NCBI GenBank assembly: GCA_041645005.1
Contig: JBAZQW010000096.1
Coordinates: 1-8,099 of the forward strand
Reading direction: 5' to 3'
Length of the DNA: 8,099 bases
Source: Pelotomaculum_B sp041645005
Lineage (GTDB): Bacteria; Bacillota; Desulfotomaculia; Desulfotomaculales; Pelotomaculaceae
Both the position numbers and the translations under genes were made by a program. Each line of letters opens with the position of its first letter. The stretch's first letter is position 1. Positions 1 to 7,028 of this stretch are shown piece by piece. The notes under the pieces are model-generated. The model worked only from the letters and a program-made list of their open reading frames with translations. It had not been told where the DNA came from and made no database searches.

Positions 1-1417
1 TGATAATCCGGTAAGGCTGGAAAGAGCGAAAAGCAGGCTCCCCTTTGTCATCAGGGAAGAACACAGCTTTCCCTGGCTTTATAACAAAAGATATGACGAT
101 AACCTGGGGGAACTTATCAATACGTCTTTGCGCGGCATAGAAGACGACAATCCTTCCCTGTTCACGGGGATATTCAGAAATATTGACTTTAACAGTGAAG
201 CCATGCTGGGCAATCAAAAGCAAAGAAACACCCGCTTGCGGGAGTTGCTGGAAGATTTCGAGTCCCTTGACCTGAGCCCTTCTTCCATCAAACCCGAGGA
301 AGGCAAGGTGGTCTCCGACACCATCGGCGAAGCATTTGAATATATGATCGGCGAGTTTGCCGGCCAGGCCGGCAAAAAAGCCGGTTCCTTCTTTACGCCC
401 TCCGAAGTGTCGGAACTGATGGCCCGCATCGTCGACCCTAAAATAAGCGACACCATGTACGACCCCACCTGCGGCTCTGGTTCCCTGCTCATAAAAACCG
501 GTGAAACAGCCAAAGAAAAGGAAAACGGTTTGATCAAGAGCCTTTCGTTATACGGGCAGGAGATGAACGGCTCCTCCTGGTCAATGGCCAAAATGAACAT
601 GTTTCTCCATCAGATCCTGGACGCCAGGATCCTCTGGGGCGATACCCTGGCCAACCCCCTGCACCTGGACCCGGACGGCAATCTCATGCAGTTTGACGTC
701 ATCGTGGCCAACATGCCTTTTTCGCAGGATAAATGGGCCGCGGGTTTTAACACCGGCGGCGAGATGACCGGCAAAGGCAAAGAATTCAAGATGGAAGCGT
801 CGCTTGACAGGTACCACCGCTTTGACTGGGGTGTGCCCCCCGCCAGCAAGGGCGACTGGGCCTTCTTGCTGCACATGATCGCCAGCCTCAAGAGCGGTGG
901 CAGGATTGCCGCCGTCGCTCCCCACGGCGTTTTATTCAGGGGCGCCTCGGAAGGCAGGATCAGACAGGCCGTGATCGAGAAAAACCTGCTGGACGCGGTC
1001 ATCGGCCTGCCCGCCAACCTGTTTTACGGCACCGGTATTCCGGCCTGCATCCTGGTTTTCAAAAAGAACCGCAACCGTGACGACGTGTTTTTCATCGATG
1101 CCTCCGGCAAGGATGAAAACGGCAGGCTTCGCTATAAAAAGGACAAGAACCAGAACAAGCTCGAAACAAGGCATATCGAGGATATTGTTAACGCCTACAA
1201 AAACAGGTCGGATATCAAAAGATTCGCTCACGTGGCCGGCGTTGATGAAATCAAGGCCAACGAATACAACCTGAATATCCCCCGCTACGTTGATACCTTT
1301 GAAGAAGAAGCCCTGGTGGATATTGAAGAGGTAAAAACCAATATCGCCAAAATCCAAAAGGAGCTTGCCGATGTTGAGGCGCTGATGGCCGGATATCTGA
1401 AGGATTTGGGATTATAA
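1..1417 (+). CDS. hsdM: Type I R-M system, DNA methyltransferase subunit HsdM (5' end outside window)
   Basis: N6-adenine methyltransferase subunit; with HsdS it methylates the bipartite target using S-adenosylmethionine, and it is part of the restriction complex with HsdR. The frame is open from base 2, so the window cuts into the gene: 471 residues are visible against roughly 490-530 usual, so a few tens of residues are missing. Counting from base 2: an N-terminal helical HsdM_N-type region (about 1-115), FFTP (130-133, the usual entry to the catalytic domain), motif I DPTCGSG (154-160, SAM binding) and motif IV NMPF (237-240, the NPPF catalytic loop in a variant with Met second). The C-terminus (RYVDTFEEE, then a predicted helical tail ending YLKDLGL) is typical and intact. 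A TTG at 128 is only an internal Leu codon, because family-like sequence continues upstream of it. The gene is visibly more GC-rich than the genes behind it. The family call is secure. Confidence 0.95.
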   Translation, partial: DNPVRLERAKSRLPFVIREEHSFPWLYNKRYDDNLGELINTSLRGIEDDNPSLFTGIFRNIDFNSEAMLGNQKQRNTRLRELLEDFESLDLSPSSIKPEEGKVVSDTIGEAFEYMIGEFAGQAGKKAGSFFTPSEVSELMARIVDPKISDTMYDPTCGSGSLLIKTGETAKEKENGLIKSLSLYGQEMNGSSWSMAKMNMFLHQILDARILWGDTLANPLHLDPDGNLMQFDVIVANMPFSQDKWAAGFNTGGEMTGKGKEFKMEASLDRYHRFDWGVPPASKGDWAFLLHMIASLKSGGRIAAVAPHGVLFRGASEGRIRQAVIEKNLLDAVIGLPANLFYGTGIPACILVFKKNRNRDDVFFIDASGKDENGRLRYKKDKNQNKLETRHIEDIVNAYKNRSDIKRFAHVAGVDEIKANEYNLNIPRYVDTFEEEALVDIEEVKTNIAKIQKELADVEALMAGYLKDLGL

Positions 1418-1421
1418 GTCC

Positions 1422-1457
1422 ATCCACCATCTTCGTGGCGTCACGAAAATGGTGGAT
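1422..1457. repeat. Quasi-palindrome 1 of 3 in the hsdM-hsdS gap (36 bp)
   Basis: Left arm ATCCACCATCTTCGTG (1422-1437), loop GCGT (1438-1441), right arm CACGAAAATGGTGGAT (1442-1457). The arms pair at 15 of 16 positions. It starts 4 bp after the hsdM stop codon. There is no T-run after the stem, so it is a poor intrinsic terminator, although such a stem could slow decay of the hsdM message from its 3' end. The outer arm (CCACCAT/ATGGTGG) differs from copies 2 and 3 on both sides together, so pairing is kept while sequence changes. Confidence 0.85.
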
Positions 1458-1506
1458 CGGGTTCCAATATTCAAATAGATATTGAGGATTCCCGGCTTTC
1501 AAGATG

Positions 1507-1534
1507 ATCATTTCCGTGACGTCACGAAAATGAT
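1507..1534. repeat. Quasi-palindrome 2 of 3 in the hsdM-hsdS gap (28 bp)
   Basis: Left half ATCATTTCCGTGAC (1507-1520) pairs with right half GTCACGAAAATGAT (1521-1534) at 13 of 14 positions; the only mismatch is C1514-A1527. The centre is the perfect palindrome GTGACGTCAC. The centre lies 81 bp after that of copy 1. The inner sequence TCGTG/CACGA-type core is shared with copy 1, and the outer ATCAT/ATGAT arms are shared with copy 3. Confidence 0.85.
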
Positions 1535-1589
1535 TGGGCTGGCAAAGGGTGCCAAAGGTGAGATTGTAAATAACGGGCATTCTGTAAAG

Positions 1590-1617
1590 ATCATTTTGCC
1601 GGCGTCAGCAAAATGAT
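1590..1617. repeat. Quasi-palindrome 3 of 3 in the hsdM-hsdS gap (28 bp)
   Basis: Left arm ATCATTTTGC (1590-1599) pairs perfectly with right arm GCAAAATGAT (1608-1617) around the imperfect core CGGCGTCA. Length and centre position match copy 2 exactly, and the centre lies 83 bp after that of copy 2. Compared with copy 2 the core changed on both sides (CGTG/CACG to TGCC/AGCA), again with most pairing kept. The copy-2 and copy-3 flanks also look alike: GGCAAAG follows the right arm in each, about 7 bp downstream in copy 2 and 5 bp in copy 3. Confidence 0.8.
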
Positions 1618-1669
1618 ACGAGGCAAAGATAAAAACAACAATATCGAGCTTGGATAGCAGGAGACAATT

Positions 1670-2899
1670 ATGCGAAGAGACAATGAATATCCTGTGGCAA
1701 AGGGACATTACAAGGATTACCCGGGCGACTGGGTGATAACTGAATTAGGCGATTTACTCAAAAGGGTTGTAAAGCCCGTAAAAGTCATACCCGACCACGA
1801 ATACCGAGAAATCGGCATCCGTTCTCATGGAAAAGGGTTGTTTCATAAAGAGCCGGTTAAGGGAAGCGATCTGGGGAATAAATCCGTTTTTTGGGTTGAG
1901 GCGGACTGCCTGATTGTTAATATCGTTTTTGCATGGGAGCAAGCTGTCGGAATTACTACCGCTCAGGAAAAAGGAATGATTGTTTCGCACAGGTTCCCAA
2001 TGTTGCGGTCAAAAGGAAATGCGGACTTAGAATATTTATTGAAGGTTTTTTTGACTCCGTTTGGCAGGCATCTTCTTGAATTGGCCTCACCGGGTGGAGC
2101 GGGGAGAAATAGGACACTCGGTCAGAATGACTTTAATAAAACTCCGGTCTGCATACCTTCAAATATTGAAGAGCAACAAAAAATCGTCTCCATCCTTACT
2201 GCCTGGGACAAGGCTATAGAGTTAAAAAAGCAGTTTATCACCGAGAAAAAGCAGCAGAAAAAATGGCTGATGCAAAACCTGCTTACAGGCAAAAAACGCC
2301 TCCCCGGCTTTGCTGATGAGTGGCACAAATTAGAAGTTGATGAAGTGATTATACAGTCATCAGCTAAAATGAATCCAATTATTGAAAAACAAGTATTTAA
2401 ATGTATTGAATTAGAGCATATTGAATCAGGGACTGGAAGGCTTTTAGGATCAACAATATCTATAATACAAAAAAGTAACAAGAGTTTTTTTGTAAAGGGA
2501 GACATTCTATTTGGAAAACTCAGGCCATATTTAAAAAAATTCTATTACGCAAAACACGATGGAGTTTGCTCTAGCGAAATATGGGTTTTGAGACCAAAAA
2601 CAAAAGAAATATTATCAAAATATTTATTCTACACTGTTCAATCATCAAAATTTATTGAAAAATGCTGTGTTTCGAGCGGATCAAAAATGCCCCGTGCAGA
2701 TTGGGATTATGTTTCAGATCTTGTTATTTACCTTCCTCCCCTCCCAGAGCAAGCCGCCATCGCCGAAATCTTATCCACGGCAGACCGTGAAATTGACCTG
2801 CATGAAAAACAGCTTGAAGAGCTGAAAAAACAGAAAAAAGCCCTGATGCAGTTGCTGCTGACAGGTATTGTGAGAGTTAATACACAGGAGGCTTCTTGA
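1670..2899 (+). CDS. hsdS: Type I R-M system, specificity subunit HsdS
   Basis: DNA-recognition subunit that sets the target of both methylation and cleavage. The 409-residue length and two-fold layout are normal: target-recognition domain 1 (TRD1, about 20-165), central conserved helical region (EEQQKI at 167 to LLTG at 204-207), TRD2 (about 215-355), C-terminal conserved helical region (PEQAAI at 359 to LLTG at 396-399). The two helical regions are repeats of each other (IEEQQKIVSILTAWD against LPEQAAIAEILSTAD, each closing with K-rich, LMQ-LLTG sequence), start about 193 residues apart, and should form the antiparallel coiled-coil spacer between the TRDs and the HsdM docking surface. The ATG at 1670 has an SD (AGGAGA, 1659-1664) 5 bp upstream. 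The TRD2 segment is strikingly AT-rich (about 31% GC over 2341-2700) next to its flanks, suggesting replacement of this half. The gene lies unusually far (252 bp) behind hsdM. The target sequence cannot be read from the protein. Confidence 0.94.
   Translation: MRRDNEYPVAKGHYKDYPGDWVITELGDLLKRVVKPVKVIPDHEYREIGIRSHGKGLFHKEPVKGSDLGNKSVFWVEADCLIVNIVFAWEQAVGITTAQEKGMIVSHRFPMLRSKGNADLEYLLKVFLTPFGRHLLELASPGGAGRNRTLGQNDFNKTPVCIPSNIEEQQKIVSILTAWDKAIELKKQFITEKKQQKKWLMQNLLTGKKRLPGFADEWHKLEVDEVIIQSSAKMNPIIEKQVFKCIELEHIESGTGRLLGSTISIIQKSNKSFFVKGDILFGKLRPYLKKFYYAKHDGVCSSEIWVLRPKTKEILSKYLFYTVQSSKFIEKCCVSSGSKMPRADWDYVSDLVIYLPPLPEQAAIAEILSTADREIDLHEKQLEELKKQKKALMQLLLTGIVRVNTQEAS
2886..2891 (+). promoter_or_regulatory. 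Shine-Dalgarno of hsdR inside the hsdS tail
   Basis: Perfect AGGAGG, 7 bp before the ATG at 2899. A TTG lies directly before it at 2896 in the same frame but would leave only 4 bp, so the SD decides for the ATG. The site is inside the last codons of hsdS, and the start overlaps the hsdS stop by one base (TGATG), which favours translational coupling. Confidence 0.85.
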
Positions 2900-5800
2900 T
2901 GCCCGACCACACAATGTTCGACGAACGCCCGGAGAGTCAGAACCGGGCTATAAAAGTTTTAGAGAAATTAGGCTATCAATACATACCCCGTTCCCAGGCT
3001 GAGATATTGCGGGGAAGGCTTTCCAACGTGCTGTTCCCCGAGGTTTTACGTGAGTTTCTGCAACGCCAGTCTTTTGTGTACAGGGGCAAGCGAACGCCTT
3101 TTTCCGGTCGGTCTATCGGCAAGGCGATTAACGATATTGACGTGCCGCTTATTTCCGGTCTGATGTCCGCGAGCAAGACGATCTACGACCTGCTATTCTC
3201 CGGCAACAGCTATGAAGAGGAGTTGTTTGACGGCGGCCGTCAGTCTTTCGACTTAAAGTTTATCGACTGGGAGCATCCGGAAAACAATATCTGGCAGGTA
3301 ACTGATGAAATCTCGGTGGAACGGCTGAACGGCAATTATGCGCGCCCGGATATTGTGCTGCTCATCAACGGTATTCCCCTGGTGGTAATCGAGTGTAAAA
3401 AATCCAGCGACGATGTAGAAAAAGGCGTTGCCCAAAATGTACGCAACTGGCAACCCGGATATATCCCCCATCTGTTCAAATTTACCCAGATTGTTATGGC
3501 TATGAACCCCAATGCCGTTAAATACGGCACCTGTGGCACATTGCCCGAATACTTCACTGCATGGCGGGAAAAGGACTATAAATGGCAGCAGGAAAAATGC
3601 AATAATGTCAGCCCCGATGGACGAATCATTGAGCAGGACAGGTCTATTGTTTCCATGCTTTCCAGGGAGAGGTTATTGGAGCTGATTCGTAATTTCATCC
3701 TGTATGATAACAACATAAAAAAAATAGCCCGGTACCAGCAGTTTTTCGGCATTCAAACAGCCATGAAACGCATAAAAGGCGCCGATGACATGAATACGAA
3801 AAACGGTGTGATCTGGCATACGCAGGGCAGCGGTAAATCTCTTACCATGGTGATGTTGGTTAAAAAAATCATCGCTGATCCTGATCTCAAAAATCCTCGT
3901 TTTGTGCTTGTCAACGACCGGATCAATCTGGATAAACAACTTAGAGACAATTTCGCTAAAACACAGCTTCATCCGGCCCGGGCCAAAACAGGCAAAGGCT
4001 TGATCAGTCTGTTAAATGACAAAGGCGAAACCATAATTACCACCCTTGTACATAAGTTTGATAAAGCGGCAAAAAGCAGGGTTAAGATTAAAGACGACAA
4101 TATCTTCTTGCTGGTGGACGAAAGTCATCGGACCCACTCAGGCCAACTTCATAACTTTATGATTGATGTACTGCCCAATGCGATAAAGATAGGATTTACC
4201 GGCACACCTCTGCTTAAGAAAAACAAATTCAATACTTATGCACGGTTTGGACCACTCATTGACAGTTACCCTATTGACAGGGCTGTGGAAGATGGTGTCA
4301 TTGTTCCCCTTGTCTATGAGGGTAGAATCATTCCGCAGGATGTGGCGTACGAGAAGATTGACGATTATCTCAAATATATCATCGCACCGCTGAATCAAGA
4401 GCAGCAGGAAGATATGAAGCGCAAATGGAGCCGGTTTTTGCCCCTGGCTCAGACTCGTCAACGAATAGACATGGTGGCCTTTGATATTCATGAGCACTTT
4501 ATAAGTTACGCCAGGCCAAAGGGGTTTAAGGCCATGGTCGCGGCCTCATCCCGTCCGGCGGCTATTGACCTGCATAAATCTATAAAGAAGCTTGGCGGTG
4601 TGAAAACAGCGGTGGTGATATCGCCCGAGAATATTAATGAGGGTGATGAGCTTACCAATGAAAACAAAGAGAAAATCAAGGCCTTTTTTAAAGAAGAGGT
4701 GGAGCCTCTCTTTGGCTATAACTACGAGGAATATGAAGATTGGGCCAAAAACAGCTTTATCAGCAGTGCAGATGTGGACATGCTTATCGTCAAGGATATG
4801 CTTCTAACCGGCTTTGACGCGCCGGTTGCCGCTGTGCTGTATGTGGATAAACCCATGAAGGAACACTCGCTGCTGCAGGCCATCGCCCGTGTCAATCGCG
4901 TCTATCCCGGCAAAGACTTCGGACTCATCGTGGATTATTGGGGCATTTTTGGCAAGCTTAATACTGCCATGGATATGTATTCAGATGAAAAGTCCGGCAT
5001 GGACGGATATGATCAGGCCGATATAGAAAATGCCATTCTTGGCGCCGGTGATCAAAAGCTCAAGTTGGAAAAAGCCCATCAGGAATTGTGGGCAATATTC
5101 GAGGGAAAAGAATTTGAGCGTAACAGTTCCGAAGGCTGGCAAAGCGTGTTGGCACAAGATGATTTAAGAAAGATGTTCTTTGAAAAACTGTCGGTATTTT
5201 CCCGTCTATTGGGTTTAGCTATGGGAAGCTACGCGTTATATAATGCCATTGGATATGACCAGATCCTGAAATACAAGCAAGACTTGCTTCATTTCCAAAA
5301 ACTTCGTGGAGCAGTTTTGCTTCGTTACAATGAGAAAATGGATTTTAGTAAATATGAAGATGGCATTCGAAGCCTGCTGAATAACTTTGTGCTTTCCGAA
5401 CCAAGCCAGATTATTGTTGAACCTGTTTCGATCCACGACACCGAAGGGATGAAAGAGCAGCTTGATAAGCTGGACAGTAAAGCAGCCAAAGGTGATGCCA
5501 TTCGTACTCGTATGATTGGAGAACTGGAAACCTGTCGTTATGAAGACCCTTTACTATACAAAAAGTTTTCTGAGCAGGTTAAAGAAACCCTTGCCGAATA
5601 CAAGGCATCAAGGAATGATTATTCTTATTTTTATAAAATGGAAAAAATGGCGGATGATTTCAAAAGGGGTTATACTGGCCATCATTACCCCGCCTGCATA
5701 GACAATGACAGTGATGCGAAAGCTTTTTATGGATCAATTCAGAATATCATCGCCGGGGCGATAAACGATATATCGCCGGAAACGGATGAAGCTATGGGGC

Positions 5801-6003
5801 AATTAGCTATCGAGGTTAAAAAGGCTATATCCAACCGGGCCAAGGTGGATTGGCGTTTTAATGTGGCGGTGCATAAAGATATGGAGCAAGCGCTTGACGA
5901 TCTTATTTGGGATTTCACCGAAGAACATGAGCTAAAACTGCCTGTTGAGAAAATTGATCTTATGCTGGAAGGACTAATGAAAACAGCAGTAAGCAGGTAT
6001 TAA
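2899..6003 (+). CDS. hsdR: Type I R-M system, restriction/translocase subunit HsdR
   Basis: ATP-driven motor and endonuclease of the Type I complex: it reels in DNA from an unmethylated target and cleaves at a distance. It is 1034 residues, full length for the family. From the ATG at 2899: N-terminal PD-(D/E)xK nuclease with D151 (in ARPD), E165 and K167 (in IECKK); then an SF2 helicase core with Walker A HTQGSGKS (307-314, K313), Walker B DESH (407-410), motif III TGTP (434-437), motif V TGFDAP (637-642) and motif VI QAIARVNR (660-667, candidate arginine fingers R664 and R667). Roughly 700-1034 is the helical C-terminal region that in this family contacts the methyltransferase core. All key residues are present, so it should be active. 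The N-terminal approximately 110 residues precede the nuclease fold. The gene overlaps the hsdS stop by one base and is followed 3 bp later by the peptidase gene. Confidence 0.95.
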   Translation: MPDHTMFDERPESQNRAIKVLEKLGYQYIPRSQAEILRGRLSNVLFPEVLREFLQRQSFVYRGKRTPFSGRSIGKAINDIDVPLISGLMSASKTIYDLLFSGNSYEEELFDGGRQSFDLKFIDWEHPENNIWQVTDEISVERLNGNYARPDIVLLINGIPLVVIECKKSSDDVEKGVAQNVRNWQPGYIPHLFKFTQIVMAMNPNAVKYGTCGTLPEYFTAWREKDYKWQQEKCNNVSPDGRIIEQDRSIVSMLSRERLLELIRNFILYDNNIKKIARYQQFFGIQTAMKRIKGADDMNTKNGVIWHTQGSGKSLTMVMLVKKIIADPDLKNPRFVLVNDRINLDKQLRDNFAKTQLHPARAKTGKGLISLLNDKGETIITTLVHKFDKAAKSRVKIKDDNIFLLVDESHRTHSGQLHNFMIDVLPNAIKIGFTGTPLLKKNKFNTYARFGPLIDSYPIDRAVEDGVIVPLVYEGRIIPQDVAYEKIDDYLKYIIAPLNQEQQEDMKRKWSRFLPLAQTRQRIDMVAFDIHEHFISYARPKGFKAMVAASSRPAAIDLHKSIKKLGGVKTAVVISPENINEGDELTNENKEKIKAFFKEEVEPLFGYNYEEYEDWAKNSFISSADVDMLIVKDMLLTGFDAPVAAVLYVDKPMKEHSLLQAIARVNRVYPGKDFGLIVDYWGIFGKLNTAMDMYSDEKSGMDGYDQADIENAILGAGDQKLKLEKAHQELWAIFEGKEFERNSSEGWQSVLAQDDLRKMFFEKLSVFSRLLGLAMGSYALYNAIGYDQILKYKQDLLHFQKLRGAVLLRYNEKMDFSKYEDGIRSLLNNFVLSEPSQIIVEPVSIHDTEGMKEQLDKLDSKAAKGDAIRTRMIGELETCRYEDPLLYKKFSEQVKETLAEYKASRNDYSYFYKMEKMADDFKRGYTGHHYPACIDNDSDAKAFYGSIQNIIAGAINDISPETDEAMGQLAIEVKKAISNRAKVDWRFNVAVHKDMEQALDDLIWDFTEEHELKLPVEKIDLMLEGLMKTAVSRY

Positions 6004-6006
6004 GCT

Positions 6007-6738
6007 ATGAATATAAAAAAACTATGTTTGACAAGACCATTGAGCGATGTTGAAGTGATTATTGAGCGCAAAAGTGTAAAAAAAATCCGGCTCAAGGTGT
6101 TTCCAAACGGTATCGTAAAACTGTCTGCGCCACTTGGAGTATCGGACGAATGCGTCAGTGATTTTCTCAAAAGCAAAACTAAATGGATTGAAAAGTCCTT
6201 GAATAACTTCAAAGATACGGGGGCCGTTGAATTTGAAACAAGAATACACAGCGGAGTATCCACCCGCGTTTTGGGCAGGCAAATCAGAATTATTGTCAAT
6301 GAAGCGAAAACATACAAAATAGAACAAAAGGAAGGCTATGTTTATATACAATCTCCCACTGCCGGGGATAAACAAGCTTTACAAAAGCAATTTGATCGCT
6401 GGTGGCAAAAACAGAGCAAGTCATATTTTTTGGTGGTTATTGACAGGTTTTATCCGATTATTGCCAAACACGGTATTGATAAACCGGCGCTTCAAGTTAG
6501 AAAAATGAAAACACTTTGGGGCAGCTGCTCTAGAAAGCACAGCAAAATCAATCTGAATTACTATTTGTACAAAGCTCCGCCGCCCTGTATTGATTATGTT
6601 GTTTTACACGAGCTGACACACTTTCTCTATCCCAAACATAATAAAGATTTTAATGAATTTCTGACAGTGCATATGCCGGATTGGCAAGAGCGTAAAAGAA
6701 TTCTTGATCATGAGATAGTCAAAGGACTGGGGTATTGA
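6007..6738 (+). CDS. YgjP-like zinc metallopeptidase (DUF45/WLM, M48-like)
   Basis: Predicted cytoplasmic zinc-dependent peptidase of 243 residues. The zinc site is HELTH (201-205, H201 and H205 as ligands, E202 as catalytic base) with H211 in YPKHNKDF as the likely third ligand; the preceding WGSC motif (171-174) and the tail MPDW are hallmarks of the YgjP/DUF45 group. The N-terminal part (about 10-65, with LSAPLGV then an FL-x3-K-x2-WI helix) is the usual small domain. There is no signal peptide or membrane segment. The ATG at 6007 comes 3 bp after the hsdR stop, with only a weak SD (AGCAGG, 5992-5997), so translation is probably coupled to hsdR. Genes of this group often sit at the end of Type I R-M operons; the substrate is unknown. 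Turnover of HsdR, by analogy with ClpXP control of HsdR in E. coli K-12, is a guess. GC is slightly lower than in hsdR. Confidence 0.9.
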   Translation: MNIKKLCLTRPLSDVEVIIERKSVKKIRLKVFPNGIVKLSAPLGVSDECVSDFLKSKTKWIEKSLNNFKDTGAVEFETRIHSGVSTRVLGRQIRIIVNEAKTYKIEQKEGYVYIQSPTAGDKQALQKQFDRWWQKQSKSYFLVVIDRFYPIIAKHGIDKPALQVRKMKTLWGSCSRKHSKINLNYYLYKAPPPCIDYVVLHELTHFLYPKHNKDFNEFLTVHMPDWQERKRILDHEIVKGLGY

Positions 6739-7028
6739 TCAGAGATGAACAAGTGGGCGGCTGTTGTTTCGGGTTAGATAACGCGAGGCCAATTTTTATG
6801 CAATTAGTCTTGAGATTAAAACCTACTTTGAGGGCATGGTTATAATGACGGGTATTTGGATTAGCGTGTTAACTTTCTTTTTCTTGCCACTCGTTTATAG
6901 AAATACCTGCTTGTTTTAATATCTCCCTAAGCAGCAGTTAGGATAGGCATAGTAATTATCACCCCTGATGATATTATACCCCAAGAGCAGGGAGTCTTTC
7001 CAGCGGTTTCAGTCCGATAACTTATAAG
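6739..7028. other. Gene-poor gap between convergent genes
   Basis: About 290 bp between the peptidase gene (+) and the hydrolase gene (-). I see no intact gene and, surprisingly for convergent genes, no strong hairpin followed by T-run on either strand. Contents: a perfect 12-bp palindrome AACTTATAAGTT (7019-7030) overlapping the hydrolase stop codon; a possible - strand promoter with TATAAT (6973-6978) and a weak TGGAAA (6997-7002) at 18 bp; and a - strand peptide with a HicA-like tail (listed separately). The composition is AT-rich and looks like decayed accessory DNA. Confidence 0.6.
6869..6937 (-). pseudogene. Possible C-terminal fragment of a HicA-like toxin gene
   Basis: The - strand frame closed by TAA at 6869-6871 reads LREILKQAGISINEW just before the stop, with a stop directly upstream (6938-6940) and no start codon. 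HicA/YcfA mRNA-interferase proteins commonly end in a segment of the form GTLR-x-ILK-x-AGIS-x-EE(F/W). The match is only about 15 residues and comes from memory of the family. No HicB partner or dsRBD-like N-terminus is visible nearby, so if real this is a remnant without function. A chance match remains quite possible. Confidence 0.28.

Larger units (their letters stand above)
1419..1643 (+). pseudogene. Scrambled relic resembling the N-terminal region of DinD (three partial copies)
   Basis: No intact gene fills the hsdM-hsdS gap, yet + strand translation gives three versions of one peptide: HHLRGVTKMV (from 1425), DDHFRDVTKMIGLAKGAKGEI (1503-1565, with 'DDHF' and 'GAKGEI' the key parts) and DHFAGVSKMI (from 1589). 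E. coli DinD, from memory, has GHTIDDHF then a Met-Val and NAKRAL. Copy 2 keeps the DHF-to-Met and Met-to-AK spacing. Copy 3 is preceded by GHSV (1574-1585), and one missing base just before GAT CAT would restore GHSV-x-DHF at the DinD length. Copies 1 and 2 share a frame but are separated by a stop (TAG 1476-1478); copy 3 is in another frame. DinD/BRO-like genes are known between hsdM and hsdS in other loci, which suits the position. What is seen is the repeated peptide; the DinD origin is inferred, and a palindromic repeat family is the alternative. Confidence 0.42.

Noticed and set aside
128..130. TTG as start of hsdM
   Set aside because: The frame is open to base 2 and encodes typical HsdM N-terminal sequence upstream, so the gene begins before the window.
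1422..1617. CRISPR-like array (three palindromic repeats at about 82-bp intervals)
   Set aside because: The repeats differ from each other too much, there are only three, the spacing is too long for normal spacers and no cas gene is near.
1560..1660. Internal promoter for hsdS
   Set aside because: Only weak hexamers (for example TTGTAA or TTGCCG) without a matching -10 at 16-18 bp.
1251..1708. Minus-strand reading frames of 109 and 66 residues across the hsdM-hsdS gap
   Set aside because: They exist because the palindromes read similarly on both strands (HFRDVTEMI, HFRDATKMV, HFADAGKMI). They run into hsdM and hsdS antisense and have no credible SD.
2896..2898. TTG as start of hsdR
   Set aside because: ATG follows directly and has the better distance (7 bp) from AGGAGG.
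6790..6845. Short + strand reading frame after ATG near 6798 and TATAAT at 6841
   Set aside because: Only about 15 codons, no SD, no -35 at a usable distance from the TATAAT, and no resemblance to a known leader peptide.
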